Source: Pythium myriotylum
Taxonomy: Eukaryota > Oomycota > Peronosporomycetes > Pythiales > Pythiaceae
Assembly (NCBI GenBank): GCA_023091665.1
Contig: JALJCQ010000033.1
Span: 1,054,001 to 1,118,000, forward strand
Direction of reading: 5' to 3'
DNA length: 64,000 nt
Both the position numbers and the translations under genes were made by a program. Numbering within the stretch: the first letter of the stretch is position 1; each line of letters starts with the position of its first letter. This document shows, piece by piece, positions 21,843-32,729 of the stretch. The notes beneath the pieces were generated by a model. It made no database searches. It was given only the letters and a program-made list of their open reading frames with translations, and was not told the DNA's origin.

Positions 21843-22648
21843 TCACTGCCTCTTGCGGGCGTGTGCCGCCTTGATCTTCTCCTTCTCGATCGCTTCTGCC
21901 ACTGCAGACACATCCCACCACGTGCGGTTGTACTGCAGAAACACAGGAGCCACGAGACGCGCAACCGCCGCTCGCTCTTGGCGAGTGAGACGATGCTCGG
22001 AGTCGTTCAGCAGCTTCACGAGGCCGTTGTCGAAGTCCGGGAACTTGACGACGTCAGCATCCGGGACGAGGTACTTCTCCGTCGCTGGGTACTACTCTCG
22101 AAGGCAGCCGAAGAGCAGGCGCACATCACACATTGTGATGCCGTGCTCCATCTGGATGTGCTTGTTCACGCTCTCAAAGTTCTTTAGATCTTCGTAGAGC
22201 TGAGAGCGACGTACACGCTCACGAAGACTTGGCACCAAGCCCACCGGACGCTCGTCAAACCGCTCGATTCTGGGGATGTCATCACGGAGCTGCATGTACC
22301 GATGGGGGGAGTTGAGTAGCGATGCGGGCCTCCACCACCTCCTACACGCAAACCTGTAATTCTTGAGCGTCTTGGCGCCAATCGACTGGAGGCTCGTGTA
22401 CTTGCGCGTCTTGAGCTTTTCGCACATGGAGAACTCACGATTCTCTTCAACGCACCAATCCATCCAGTGGTAGACGAGCAAAGAGTACTCGTCCACCTTG
22501 CAGTACACGTCGAGCGCACCCTCTCGCTGAAGAATGCGGTATACTTCCTCTTCGTACGAATCCGCGTGAGAACGAAAGGCGTGGTCGAGGAGGTTGGTAG
22601 TTCCTGAACCGCGTGCCTGCTTCCGCCGCACAAAGCACAGCTGGAGGT
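21843..22648 (-). pseudogene. hAT-type transposase, N-terminal part
   Basis: The minus-strand frame reads from GTTNLLDHAFRSH, the end of a BED zinc finger, through EEEVYRILQREGALDV, WMDWCVEENREFSMCEK and RKYTSLQSIGAKTLKNY, all typical of the N-terminal half of hAT transposases. After a TAG at 22092-22094 the same frame continues (YPATEKYLVPDADVVKFPDF ... ARKRQ) to a stop at 21843-21845. The start is cut by the LTR at 22649. The first Cys pair of the BED finger is lost and one nonsense codon is present, so it is dead. Confidence 0.6.
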
Positions 22649-23094
22649 TGTAACGGTCCACGACCGTACACAGCACCTGCGCTTGAGGAAGCGTGAGCAG
22701 CCGCTCCGAGTCGACCCCTGTCGACGAGCGCCAAAGACTTGGCAAAAGGCGAACTGATTGTATTCAGATTATTCCCCTGGGGAATAATCCCTCCTATGCC
22801 TGATATCCCTGGTATCTAATACCCAGGGATATCACCTACTGAATCTAATAAAAGAGAGTCACTACTCAGGGTAACTTTTCCCCTAAGTGGACCACACACG
22901 TTATGTACCTACACAACCGAACTAACTTGTGTAACCTTGTACCCCGTTACACCACCCCACACCTAAAATGAGGAACACCCATGCCCCTACTTTAGGAACA
23001 GCCGTGTTCTAGAAAAGGAACACGAGTCTATTCCAGTACGGAATTTCCGAGGGCCCACACGGCAATGAGTACAGACTCATGGCGACCATGAGCG
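22649..23094 (-). mobile_element. Truncated gypsy copy: LTR plus about 143 bp of 3' internal sequence
   Basis: A 303-bp LTR (22649-22951) followed by internal sequence matching 9514 onward, ending near 23094. Same orientation and same type of truncation as the copy at 18750. It shares some LTR variants with that copy (GTACACAGCACC, CCTCCTATG) that the complete element lacks. Confidence 0.85.
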
Positions 23095-23257
23095 CCGCGG
23101 TGACTGGTAGCACGCTCCAAGCAGCGAGTTCATGCTCTACGACGATGTTGGCGCGGCAACTTCAGAGCGGCCTAATCCTCCGACACCAACAAATGTGCGC
23201 GGAAGGTCAAGTCCTTCGATGGGGTCGCCGAGGACATACTCAACATGTGTTGCAATC

Positions 23258-23479
23258 GCATCACACCAGATCTTTGGTAAGGCTCGCAAGAAACGTGTCT
23301 GCGTCGTGTGCCGGTTCGAAGGACGATCGCCCACACAACAGACTGACTTCTGTAGCCAACACAGTGTGCGTTTGTGCAAGAAGGTGTTCCTTGCAAACGG
23401 ACTGTATGAGTGCGTCGGTGACGACCTCACCTACTGGCAGAAGGATCACCACTACGAGCGCAACCCTTGCTGGAAGTAG
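23258..23479 (+). pseudogene. Zinc-ribbon transposase tail fragment
   Basis: The frame carries ARKKRVCVVCRFEGR, FCSQHSVRLC, and a C-terminal YWQKDHHYERNPCWK. The C-x2-C ... C-x2-H ... C pattern looks like the C-terminal zinc domain of piggyBac-like transposases. The rest of the gene is missing. Confidence 0.4.
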
Positions 23480-23588
23480 AAACGTAGGCCCAGGGGGTCT
23501 TGCACTGGACCAGAATACTCTGAAACTCAGAGATATAGTAACGGAGTGACCCCAGTTGCGTCAATTTACACAAGCGTTCACGCAGGGT

Positions 23589-23780
23589 GTACTCAGTTCT
23601 ATATCTTACAAGCGAGTATCACCTGTCTTCAAAACCTCCTGAATAGAGAGCTCGTTAACCTAACCCTAAAATACCTGTCGACACAAATGTATCGATGGTC
23701 ACTAGAATGAAACAATAATTCTTGAATAGAATGCCGTCGCCTATGAGAATACGTCGCTTGTAAGATATGGAACTGAGTAC
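23589..23780. repeat. 26-bp inverted repeats 140 bp apart; possible LTR remnant
   Basis: GTACTCAGTTCTATATCTTA and following bases (23589-23614) recur inverted at 23755-23780 with one mismatch. The surrounding 23531-23800, starting with TAGTAACGGAGTGACCCC, resembles oomycete gypsy LTR ends. It abuts a gag remnant. Confidence 0.55.
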
Positions 23781-23820
23781 TCAAAATCAGCCAGCGTGAA
23801 GCGCCCTCTTAGAAGTTCCT

Positions 23821-24179
23821 TCAGGTCTGGCCATAACACTGGCGTGCCTTGCCCCTGACACCCGCCGCATACTGGCGGTACGCGTTCATAGGGGTAGGGT
23901 CAAAATATGCCGCGACTAACGGTACAAACATCGGTGACGAATCCCGTCCGTCGAAATCGGAGAAGTAGAGCTCGATCTGGAACAGCCATAGCTCCAGGTC
24001 TTCATTGATTGAGCCTGCATACTTGGGCGGCTCGGCTCGTCGTGGTTTGGGCGATGCATGGGCCTCCATTGGTTGGCGAGGGTGTCAAACTGGGCCTGCA
24101 GCTGCTGCTGAGAGGCAGCTTGCTGGCGCAGCAAAGACTCGAGGATTCCCTCTGCTGTTTGAAGTACTTGCTCACTCAT
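23821..24179 (-). pseudogene. Gypsy gag remnant
   Basis: A Gln-rich N-terminus (LRQQAASQQQLQAQFDTLAN) is followed, after one frame change near 24050, by KYAGSINEDLELWLFQIELY and MFVPLVAAYFDP, typical of gag. The frame ends at 23821. No capsid C-terminal half or zinc knuckle remains. Confidence 0.55.
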
Positions 24180-24546
24180 ATTGCTCGATCGCGGTTGCTC
24201 GATGGTGGGTGCTCGATGGCGGGTGAAGACCGCTCTGAAGACTTTGTCAAGTGCTACTATGTGACGGATCGATGTCCGTCAGAGGTAGCGAATTCCAGAG
24301 TGCTGTGTTTGTTTAGACGCTTCCTAGACTGTGTTCCTGCGGATGACCGCCTCCATGGTTACGCTATCTCTGATGATGATGATGATTACGTTATCGCTTT
24401 GCTACCCACTGTCTTTACCACAGTGTTTTTCTAGGCACGTGCTAGGCTCTGCGTGGCTAGTCCATGGCATAGTGTAGTGTCCGCACACGTCCGCTAGGAA
24501 GGCCGTCCAGCACGCTACGTGTGAGTCGTCGCCACTGCGGCCGGTC
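24180..24546. other. No gene recognised
   Basis: Stretch between the gag remnant and the MITE. It holds a short GATGAT run near 24370 and a few repeats of GCTCGATGG. No coding motif. Confidence 0.5.
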
Positions 24547-24550
24547 TTAA

Positions 24551-24875
24551 CCCTTTCGTGGTAAATGGTACACTTTTTTGCCCTTCTGGGGTGTTTACAA
24601 AAGTGGGTGTCTGGAAGTACCCCAGAAGGGAACAATTTGTACCCTTTGGCAAAAGTGGGTATGGTTTCTGAGAAAATCTGAGTCAACCAAAGTTGTTCCA
24701 TTTGGTGTAATGTCCCATATGGTAAGTTTTTGTAAAAATTTTGTTACAAAACACGGTGCGAAATATTTATACAGTCATTTCCAGAAGGGAACAATTTGTG
24801 CCCTTCTGCGCCTTATATACTTGACTTTTGTATACTGATACTATTCCTATTGTAGAAATTACAACCGCGAAAGGG
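24551..24875. mobile_element. 325-bp TTAA-flanked MITE (piggyBac-like ends)
   Basis: Starts CCCTTTCGTGGTAA and ends ACCGCGAAAGGG, flanked on both sides by TTAA (24547-24550, 24876-24879). Inside, the palindromic word AGAAGGGAACAATTTGT/CCCTTCT occurs more than once. It matches both ends of the larger element at 7969-17026 but lacks its gypsy insert. It lies in or beside a gypsy integrase frame. Confidence 0.85.
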
Positions 24876-24883
24876 TTAAGAAC

Positions 24884-25607
24884 ATGCTGCTTGAAGAGCT
24901 ATTGCAGAGACTCACAGCAGCCCACGCGTTCGTACCAGTATACACCCCCTGGATAAATGGGACTGTAGAGCGCGTGAACCGCGACATCCTCCAGGTACTG
25001 AGGGTGCAGTTGTTTGAGCTACGTTTGGACACCCGCAATTGGGTCTACTTCCTGCATCTAGTCCAAGCAAACCTGAACCGCACCCCAGAGAGTATCCAGC
25101 AGGCGTTGGCGGTACTACGTGAAAGTCTACAAGCCGTGCATATGGAGGTGGCGGACCGCCGTGTGTGGCAGCGCTTGGTCAACATGGCACGCTCAGCTGG
25201 CTCCGAGTGCGACTTCAGTGTTCGTGACAACGTTCTATGGTCGCGCGTGGGCAAGCGCATCCGAGGGGGAAAGCTTCAAGTGCGATGGATCGGTCCGTTT
25301 CTTGTGACCAAGGTGCTGCCCCACTCTTTTCTCACCCAGAACCTACTCACAAGGGACGAATACAGCGTCCACGGCTCGCGCCTCAAGTTCAACAGCGACT
25401 CTGAGCTCAACATGACCCACGAGATGTACCAGTTGGTCTCAGAACATGGCATCGTACTTGGTGTTCGAGTGATCGTCGCACACCGTCTGAACTGTGACAA
25501 TAATGAGTGGGAGCTGCGCGTAGCCTGGCAAGGCCTCAAAGATGCCGAGAACTCGTGGGAGCCGTTCGCCGCGATGCTAACGGATATCCTACCCTGGTGC
25601 GCCAGTA
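24884..25607 (+). pseudogene. Gypsy integrase C-terminal half with chromodomain
   Basis: The frame begins within the integrase core (YTPWINGTVERVNRDIL, which includes the catalytic Glu). It continues with the C-terminal module (VRDNVLWSRVGKRI, WIGPFLVTKVLPHSF, VHGSRLKF) and ends in a chromodomain-like segment WELRVAWQGLKDAENSWEPF. The N-terminal half is missing; the left edge is near the MITE. The frame appears to run 23 nt further, but that tail is the inverted repeat of the pogo element inserted at 25608. The clade differs from the complete element at 9211, which lacks a chromodomain. Confidence 0.75.
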
Positions 25608-25804
25608 CAGATTCGGATGTATTGATATGACAGACGCAAAGATATGACAACGAGGCTAAACTGTAAATTGAGGTTTTTGCCAGTATACAAATTTTCGACC
25701 AATCAACGCTTGCCGTGGACCGACTCGATCCAGCCCCACACTTTTCCCGCCCTGCAAGATGAAGCCCGCGCTCACTGCTCCATTGACCCTCCACCCTCCC
25801 CACG

Positions 25805-27213
25805 ATGGACGAGGATCTCCTGCTTCGTCGTTTCGTGCTGTGGGGGTTGCGCGACGACGCCACGAGGAAGGGGGACGGCGCCAGCTCCTCCAGCGACACG
25901 GCGTCTGAGGACAGCGATGAGCCGGAGCTGCCCGAGCTGCCGGAGCCGCCCGCGCCAGCCCGTCGAGTGAAGAAGCGGCGGCTGTCGGGTACTCGGCGAC
26001 GCATGTACACGAACGAGTTCAAGCTCAAGATGGCGTGCCTTTGGAAGGCCGGGGCTAGCTCGACGAGGCTGGCGGAGGTGTACAACGTCCACTGCCACAG
26101 CAGCATCCACGCGTGGGCAAAGATGGAAGGCAAGCTGATCGCCGCCTGTAACGCGAAGATGAAGAGCAAGGTGTCGTTGGGAGGACAGGGCCGCCCCCCG
26201 CTATTCCAGCATGAGGGCGAAAACGTTCAGTGGATCAAGGACATGCGCCGCGACGACTACCCGCTCAAGACGGCTCACGTCGTGCAGCTTTTCAAGGAGG
26301 AATACATCGCTTGGACGTCGCTGTACTTGGCTCGCAAGCGAGAGGACAGTATGCATCGGCTCGTGCGCCGACTGATCTACCGCAACGGGTTCTCCTTCCG
26401 CCAGCCAACGCGGACGATCCTCTCGCTTGAGAACCTTCTCGAGGAGCAAGTTGCCTTCACGGAGAATGTCGCAGCGGGCGTGAACGCCACGTATCCAGCG
26501 GGCGCTATCCTCAATACCGACGAGACGGCCGTCCAACAACAGCGACAACTCCGGCCTCATCATAGCCGCGCGAGGCGACTCGAGCAAAATCAAGGGGAAG
26601 AAGCAATCCTACCGAGCGACTGTGCTGCTAACCATTGCGGCGGACGGCACCAAATTGATGCCGCTCATCATCTTTCGGGCCCAGCCAGGCGGCAGTGTCG
26701 AGGAGTCGTTCGACGACTATCCGGAGGGCGCTGTCTACGCCGTCCAGACAAATGGTTGGATGGATGGTGCGGTTTGGAAGGACGTCTTCATCGGCACGCT
26801 CTAGGAGGACTTCGTCTACAGCGAGGAGCGCGGCCCGCTCGCGCTCTACGTCGACAACTTCAAGTCGCACGTGTCGGCAGAGTCCACGGAAGGTCTGGCC
26901 CAGCTCGGCACGGAAGTCGTCCCTCTCCCAACGAACATGACGTCCGTGTTGCAGCCGCTGGACGTCGGCGTGATGGGGCCATTCAAGAGGAGACTTCGCA
27001 CGCTGGCCTTGGCCGACGAGCTAAGCTCCCCCGCGTCCTCTGAAAGAGCGCCTGATGGCGATGCGCTCGGCCACGGCGGACCAGAAGCGGCGATCCATCG
27101 CCGAGAAGGTCATCCGCGCGTGGAACAGCATCAGCACTGAGACAATTAGGAAAGCCTGGATTAAATCTCGCCTTCGTGAGGCCGAGCAATTATTCAAATC
27201 ACGTGTCCATAAA
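25805..27213 (+). pseudogene. Pogo-type transposase with N-terminal psq domain, broken
   Basis: ATG at 25805 opens an acidic Ser/Glu-rich head, then a basic stretch and a psq-type helix-turn-helix (YTNEFKLKMACLWKAGASST). Catalytic motifs follow: AILNTDETAV (first Asp), then after a frame change at about 26525 TVLLTIAADGTKLMPLIIF, then LALYVDNFKSH (second Asp) and QPLDVGVMGPFKRRLR (third). The C-terminal motif is SISTETIRKAW. One frameshift, one TAG (26802-26804) and another shift near 27040 inactivate it. Motif order matches pogo/Tigger-like transposases. Confidence 0.75.
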
Positions 27214-27294
27214 GGCGGGGGACGTCAGCATCCGCGGCTGCTGTGTGGGAACCCCGGCACCCACATGAAGCATTGCTCCTTTAACTTGCCTTTT

Positions 27295-27378
27295 GACAGC
27301 AGTGGGAATTGAACCCACGTCACCACGATCAAGTGGTGTGTCCGACGTGCCCGTCGACTGACCCGCCAGACTGCTGCC
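27295..27378 (-). repeat. tRNA-like module inside pogo copy 2
   Basis: On the minus strand GGCAGCA (27378-27372) can pair fully, with one G-U, with TGCTGTC (27301-27295). A perfect T-arm stem GTGGG/CCCAC encloses TTCAATT, giving a near box B (GGTTCAATTCC). An anticodon-like hairpin CACCAC/GTGGTG is present. The D region is about 31 nt instead of about 17 and box A is poor, so it is a tRNA-like relic. Same antisense position between transposase and right end as in copy 1. Confidence 0.55.
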
Positions 27379-27529
27379 GTCTGACTCTGTGGAATTGATT
27401 GGTCCATTGGATACTGGTTATGATTGGGTAAAACTTTTGCTGTCATAACTTTCTGTCACTGTACGGTTCTATTTCTGGCATACTGGGAGGAAAAACCTCA
27501 GCTGTCATATCAATACGTCCGAATCTGTA

Positions 27530-29069
27530 TGTTGAGGGCCATAATGTCCGCAGTCTAACGAATTTTCTTTAGCTCTTATCAGCCCAGTGGTTGCCGAGAA
27601 ATCGAGTGTTGAAGTTCACATGGGTACAACTTGACCTCGTTGCACCCACATGGGTAAACTCGGTGACTATCTGATTAGATATGCGCTCAATTGGATGTTG
27701 CGCGAAGGTTTTCGGAGTGATGGCCGGGTGCAAACAAGAGGAGTGTCTGCGGGACGACCACGGTGGTACTCACTTAGTAATGAGTGGTGATTGTGTGGTG
27801 ATCAAGTCGTGGCAAGTGGAGTTGTGTGGTGTCGAGTCTCGGGGGCGGTGAAGTGATGCCCTAGAGATCAAAGCAGACTCAACAGCCACATTCTGCCCAT
27901 TGTGGGGATGCGCCTGGCGCATGGCAACCTCACCATGGGGATGTGTATGATGACAGCGGTGGCCCTGTATACGTGTTACGATAAGGATGAGGCAGCAAGT
28001 CAACAGCGGTGTCGATGGCGAGCGTGTCGCCCACAGGGCGAGCGAATGGCGGTATCGGTAAGGATGGGCGAGGCGATCGGCGACGTGTGATTGGTCGACG
28101 ACGCAGCGGAGAGTCCCAGTGAACGGCGCAAACAAAGGGGTGCCCATGGTAGCCCCATGGGCACCTAGGAGAGGCAGTTCGTCTGAGGTTAGACTTCTTG
28201 TTCATTTAGGCTGCGGCAGGTGACACGCAGTGCGTGGTTATGTAACGTTCTGGGTGCAGCATACGTGCAATCGAGTCGTACTGGTCTCGTTCGAGGAGGC
28301 TACAATTCACAAAATGTGCTTCCTCTAGAGTCATTTGGATAGAATGCGTCTGTAAATTCAATAACAGAGAGCGAATAAGTTGTCTACCTGAAGATGAAAC
28401 CGCAGCTAGAGTGCGTCTAATCTTGTCCGGGTAAAGTGTGAAAAATCTTCATCATGCCGACTCATTGACGATACTCTGCGCAGGCCTCGCGATAAAACCT
28501 GTTTACATCTTGAGCAACCCTACTGCCCAGGATTACTTTCAACCTAACCCCTCCGAATTCTAAGTCGTGACCATGTCCCCATACAGGACTATCCCTGGAC
28601 GAAAAGAAAAGAAAAAAACGCCGTAAGATTCCTTCTAAAACCGAGTATGAAAAATTCCTCGTCCCAGAACTCTCCCACCTCGAAACCACGACGACATCGC
28701 GAGTCAAACATTGACCGCTAGCGCATGCCCGTGATAGCCGCAGACCCGTGTAGATGCAGGGCATGTGATTAGCCAGTGGCGCATGCAGATGGATGCGCAT
28801 GTGATAAAGCCTGAGACGCAGGAGATGCTCACGGATGAGGGGGGTCGTTTCGCGAGGCCGACCTGGCCTTTGGCAAGTAAAAATGTAGCGACGTTTCGCG
28901 TCGAAGTACGCACCGCGAGGAAGCCACGGTGGAACGAGAAACTGACAGGTTGCTCTCACTTCAGACTCGCCAGTGCTGCTGCCACCCATCCACTGCAGAT
29001 CGCTACGGTAAGTAATTGAGGCAGCCATGAAAATCCTGTGGGGGGCACAACTGATCCTGGCTGAACAGG
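27530..29069. other. No recognisable gene
   Basis: Scattered open frames on both strands, including 205 codons on the minus strand at 28462-29079, show no recognisable motif. The interval 28700-29069 may be the terminal region of the MULE that follows, but inverted repeats were not found by eye. Confidence 0.45.
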
Positions 29070-31949
29070 ATGGATGCATTTGGAATCAACGAGTCATTTA
29101 CCCGCCGAGTATCGCCCCGCGTCGCAGGCGTTGCATCTATTCCCTCACCGACAGATGCTGCTCCACGTACTCGTTCTATCTCTCGCGTCATTCGGGAGCG
29201 CGGACGCAAGCGCCAAATATCACCACATTCGGAGGTTGAAGATGGCGGCCACCAGAACATTGATGGTGGCGGTGACCAGAATAAGGGCGAACAAAATGAC
29301 GATGATGAAGACGATCACGTAGAGGAAGATGATGGCGACGAAGGTGATGGGAATGGCTGTGACGACGAAGATTGCAACCCACACGAACTAGTAGTTGAAT
29401 TGTCCGTTGATCCTGTCCGGGTCCCAGCACTCCAAAAGTTCCACAAGGATTGGGACATGTTCAAACAGTACTTGATCGAATACTCTCAATTAACACACCA
29501 GGTCATTGTCGTGTTTGAGGTGATGAAGGCTGAGGAGAAGAACATTCGCCTTTCCAAGAGGAACAAATCAAAGGAACTTGAAATAATTCCTCTTCACCTC
29601 AATCCATACTCACGTGTGTATAGGTGTACGCATGGTCCAAAGCCAAAAAACCGAGGGAAAGGACAGCGGCCTCGTCGCTTTATCAGACATACGAACTGCC
29701 CGTTCCGATTCCGGGTGCAGTGGACAAAGCCAACGGTCGGTGACTGGGTATTGGAAGTGACACCGTCAGTGTCTTTCCACAATCATGTGATCGGTGCTGA
29801 AAGCTACGGCACATACCCTGTCTCACGAGGAATTCATGACGAAAATGCAATCTCTCGAGCAAAAGAGATGGTTTGTGACGGTGTTCGCCGTGCTGTTATT
29901 TACGACCGAATGCTGGGTATGGGCCAGAACGTGTTTAAGACTGACATCGACAACTTCGTCAGTGTACATCAAGCGCGTGCCTCGCACCGCGACGAAGACG
30001 CCGCACTCACTCAAGCAATCGAAACATTTGTGAAGGAGAATCCAAACGGTGCTCTAACAGTGGACGAGACCAGTCGAGGAGAGACAGGTGTCATTTCGAT
30101 TACTACACCCCACATGCGCAGCATGTTTGAACGTTTCGGTGAGCTGTTGCTTGTGGATTGTACCCACAAAACGAACAGGTGACGCTAAGCTTTGCCCAGG
30201 ATCTGAACAGGATTTTTTTTCTAAAATCAGTTTTTCTGTACAGACTCAACTACCAGTTGTGTACCTTCAAGGTTATGGACGAATATAGGGTAGGTCAGGT
30301 GGTACAGCAGTCACTTTTGGAGACAAACGCAGACTGGCACATGGGGCGTGCAGTTCTCCACCTGAAACGTGTCAGTTCTGAGTCGTGGAAGTGTGTGCGA
30401 GTGATTGTCGTGGATAAGGACCTCAATGAGGTACGTATCTTGAAGCGCATGTTCAGCGCTGAGGGCAAGGAGGAGGTCCGAATTCTGCTCTGTCACTTCC
30501 ATGTCGTGAAGTATCTTAATCTCGCAGCCCTGAGTTCGGCAAGTTGACGAAGGACGACTACAGCACCATTGATCACCTCTGCCATAATCTGGTGTATTCT
30601 GCGACAGAGGTCGAATTTGCCAACAATCGCGCGGCATTCCTACTTTGCTGTGAACGAATGTCTTTTGGAGCTTTCGTTGATTACGTTCGCGAGAACTGGT
30701 TCAACTGTGCCGAAATGCGGGTGATGTTTCTGCGTGCGAAAATCCCTGATTTTCGGAATCATACGAACAACAGACTTGAAAGCTGGTTCGGCAAATTAAA
30801 GGAGGGCGTCAACGAGAATAGTAGCCTCACAGATTGCTTTCAATCCCTTCTAAGCTCGGCAAGGCGATGTGAGCAAGACTACAACTTTGCGACGAAACGA
30901 ATTGGTCGCTATCACAATGCCAAATACGACGACGAAATGGATTGTGTACTTATGTGTTCGACCCCGTACGTTGATGAGGCTGTGCTCCCTCAGTACACAG
31001 CCGCGCTAAATAAGTTCGAAGACTACACTTTCAGCTTCACTGAGGGAGAAAATTTCGTCACCGTGAAGTCTAATAGCCGGAAATATCTTGTTGACACACG
31101 TGACTGGACTTGCGAGTGCGAATTCTCGAAGACTATGCGACTTCCCTGTAGGCATGCAATGGCCTTCAGACGATCAAATGACATGCGAGTGATTCCGCTT
31201 AGAACTATTGACGTGCGGTAAGTTCAACCCACGGATTATCCAGGACTAGTCATTGATGAGTCACACTGAGCATATGCGTAATCCCTAGATGGCAAAGGGC
31301 ATCCTCTGCACCTACTCCGGTGAAAACATTCACGTTCAATCGCTGCAATCCTACCTCAAACGATGTCGCCGTGGGTGACCCAAACCTATCGACACCTCAA
31401 GAGCGTTTTAATGAGGCAATGCGAGTACTACGGCCGATCTGTAATGAACTTGCAGATATCGCCGACCCTGCGGAGTTCCGCGCATTCATCGCACTCCTTC
31501 AGCTACAGTTCAGAAATGTGCGACAACGAAAACGTCTTGGAGCAATCGACAAGAATTTCGGCTCAAGTCGTGTTTTTAGTCCTACCAGTCCAGTTGTCAG
31601 CCCTGTTGCTGACGTTGACAACTCGGCAGCCATCGAACTGTCTTAGGCTAACAGTCTCTACTCCGACGAGCTCGGAGACGTTCCAGCTCCATGTCTGGAC
31701 AGATTGCGTATAGTCAAGCCCCTTTCCCTCGTGTGTAACGACTCCCAAGATGTGGAGGAGGGTGCTGCACTTACAGGTGAGGTCGATCCTGTTTGGGTCC
31801 TGTTTGAATCTTGGTCGTTTTAATTTACTCACAGGCTGACTCAAAATCTTGCTGCACATATAGGTGAGGTCGATCCTATTTGAATCGTGTTTGAATCTTG
31901 GTCGTTTTCGTTTACTCACAAACTGACTCAAAATATTGACGTAGAAAGG
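29070..31949 (+). pseudogene. MULE transposase with SWIM domain, lightly damaged
   Basis: ATG at 29070. A long acidic stretch is followed by a FAR1-like N-terminal zinc/WRKY-like region (RRFIRHTNCPFRFRVQW, FHNHV), then the catalytic core: LLLVDCTHKTNR (first Asp), an intron 30179-30243, VIVVDKDLNEV (second Asp), ILLCHFHVVKY (C/H motif), NNRLESWFGKLKEGV (acidic residue), and a SWIM finger CECEFSKTMRLPCRHAM. An intron at 31219-31289 restores the frame into a conserved tail (FNEAMRVLRPICNELADIAD). Damage: one frameshift near 30530 and a TAG at 31644-31646 in the tail. A second, reverse-oriented relative lies at 37.2-40.9 kb. Confidence 0.75.
31776..31949 (+). repeat. Tandem duplication of an 87-bp intron-like unit
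   Basis: Two copies (31776-31862 and 31863-31949) both start GGTGAGGTCGATCCT and both contain TGTTTGAATCTTGGTCGTTT. Each can be read as a GT-AG intron (first ending ATATAG, second ending GACGTAG) within the MULE gene. Confidence 0.7.
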
Positions 31950-31954
31950 ACCTT

Positions 31955-32729
31955 GGGGCACGATGCAGACGGTTTCGTTTTCAACACCGAAGATGACAGT
32001 AGCTCTGAAGATATCGGTGACCGACTGCGAATCAAAGTGAATCAAAAAGCAAAGAAATTGGGCCGCCCAAAGAAGAATAAGACAGTTGAAATTGCAGCGC
32101 AGCGCCAAGACTGCGCTAGATTCAATGCTTTCGATTGTGACCGTCTCATCAATGCGGAGCTTACCATGGAAGAAGTCGTGAATGCCCTCCACAAAGACAA
32201 ACCTACTGTCCGTGAAACGAAAGCGCAACTGTCTGGCATCAGCGTGCGCCACCATAATGTTAAGCCCCGTGCTATCAAGTATCTTCGTGTACCAAACCCG
32301 ACACTTAATCAAGACGTATATTACATATTCCCTCCCAAGCTACTTCAGACTTGCATCGATAGGCTTCCAACGACCAATACAAGTGGCGACGCGATTCCAG
32401 TTTATACACCGTCCGACTCAGGGTCTTCACGCCCATCTTCAGCATCTCGACAATCGGCTCGGAGGGCATCAAGTGCAAGCGCGGGACCGAGTCGAGCGAT
32501 TGCACCGAGAAAAGCACACGATGACGACAACGCAGGAGTGGAGGTCGTGACGATATCGCGCGTGGGTATGTTCTCTCGCCAGCAAATAGAACTGATGCGC
32601 ACTGTGCAGGGAATCCAGAGCAAGTGTGAAAGTGTGGAAAAGTTTGTGACGTGGCTTAAACAAGTGGTGGCATCCCAGGTTCCTGCTTATCTGCAGAAAA
32701 AAAGGTCAAATTGCTCGCCGAGGACCTAG
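31955..32729 (+). pseudogene. Linker region of the MULE protein
   Basis: The frame gives an acidic head, AT-hook-like GRPKKNK, a globular stretch (TMEEVVNALHKDKPTVRETK) and a long Ser/Arg-rich low-complexity tail. It then ends by a one-base change in an A7 tract (about 32697-32703); the next frame continues directly into the protease. The related MULE has a matching GRPKLNR segment. Confidence 0.6.

Larger units (their letters stand above)
25608..27527 (+). mobile_element. Complete pogo-type DNA transposon (copy 2)
   Basis: 26-bp terminal inverted repeats (25608-25633 and 27502-27527, beginning CAGATTCGGA) with one mismatch, flanked by TA on both sides (25606-25607, 27528-27529). Size 1.92 kb, close to copy 1, but the inverted repeats are unrelated. 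It contains a broken transposase and a tRNA-like module. It inserted into the end of a gypsy chromodomain frame. Confidence 0.85.

Noticed and set aside
27295..27378. Functional tRNA gene
   Set aside because: T arm and acceptor pair, but the D region is about twice the normal length and box A is poor; it lies inside a transposon.
28462..29079. 205-codon minus-strand frame
   Set aside because: Overlaps the start of the MULE gene on the other strand, shows no domain and has no neighbours supporting it.
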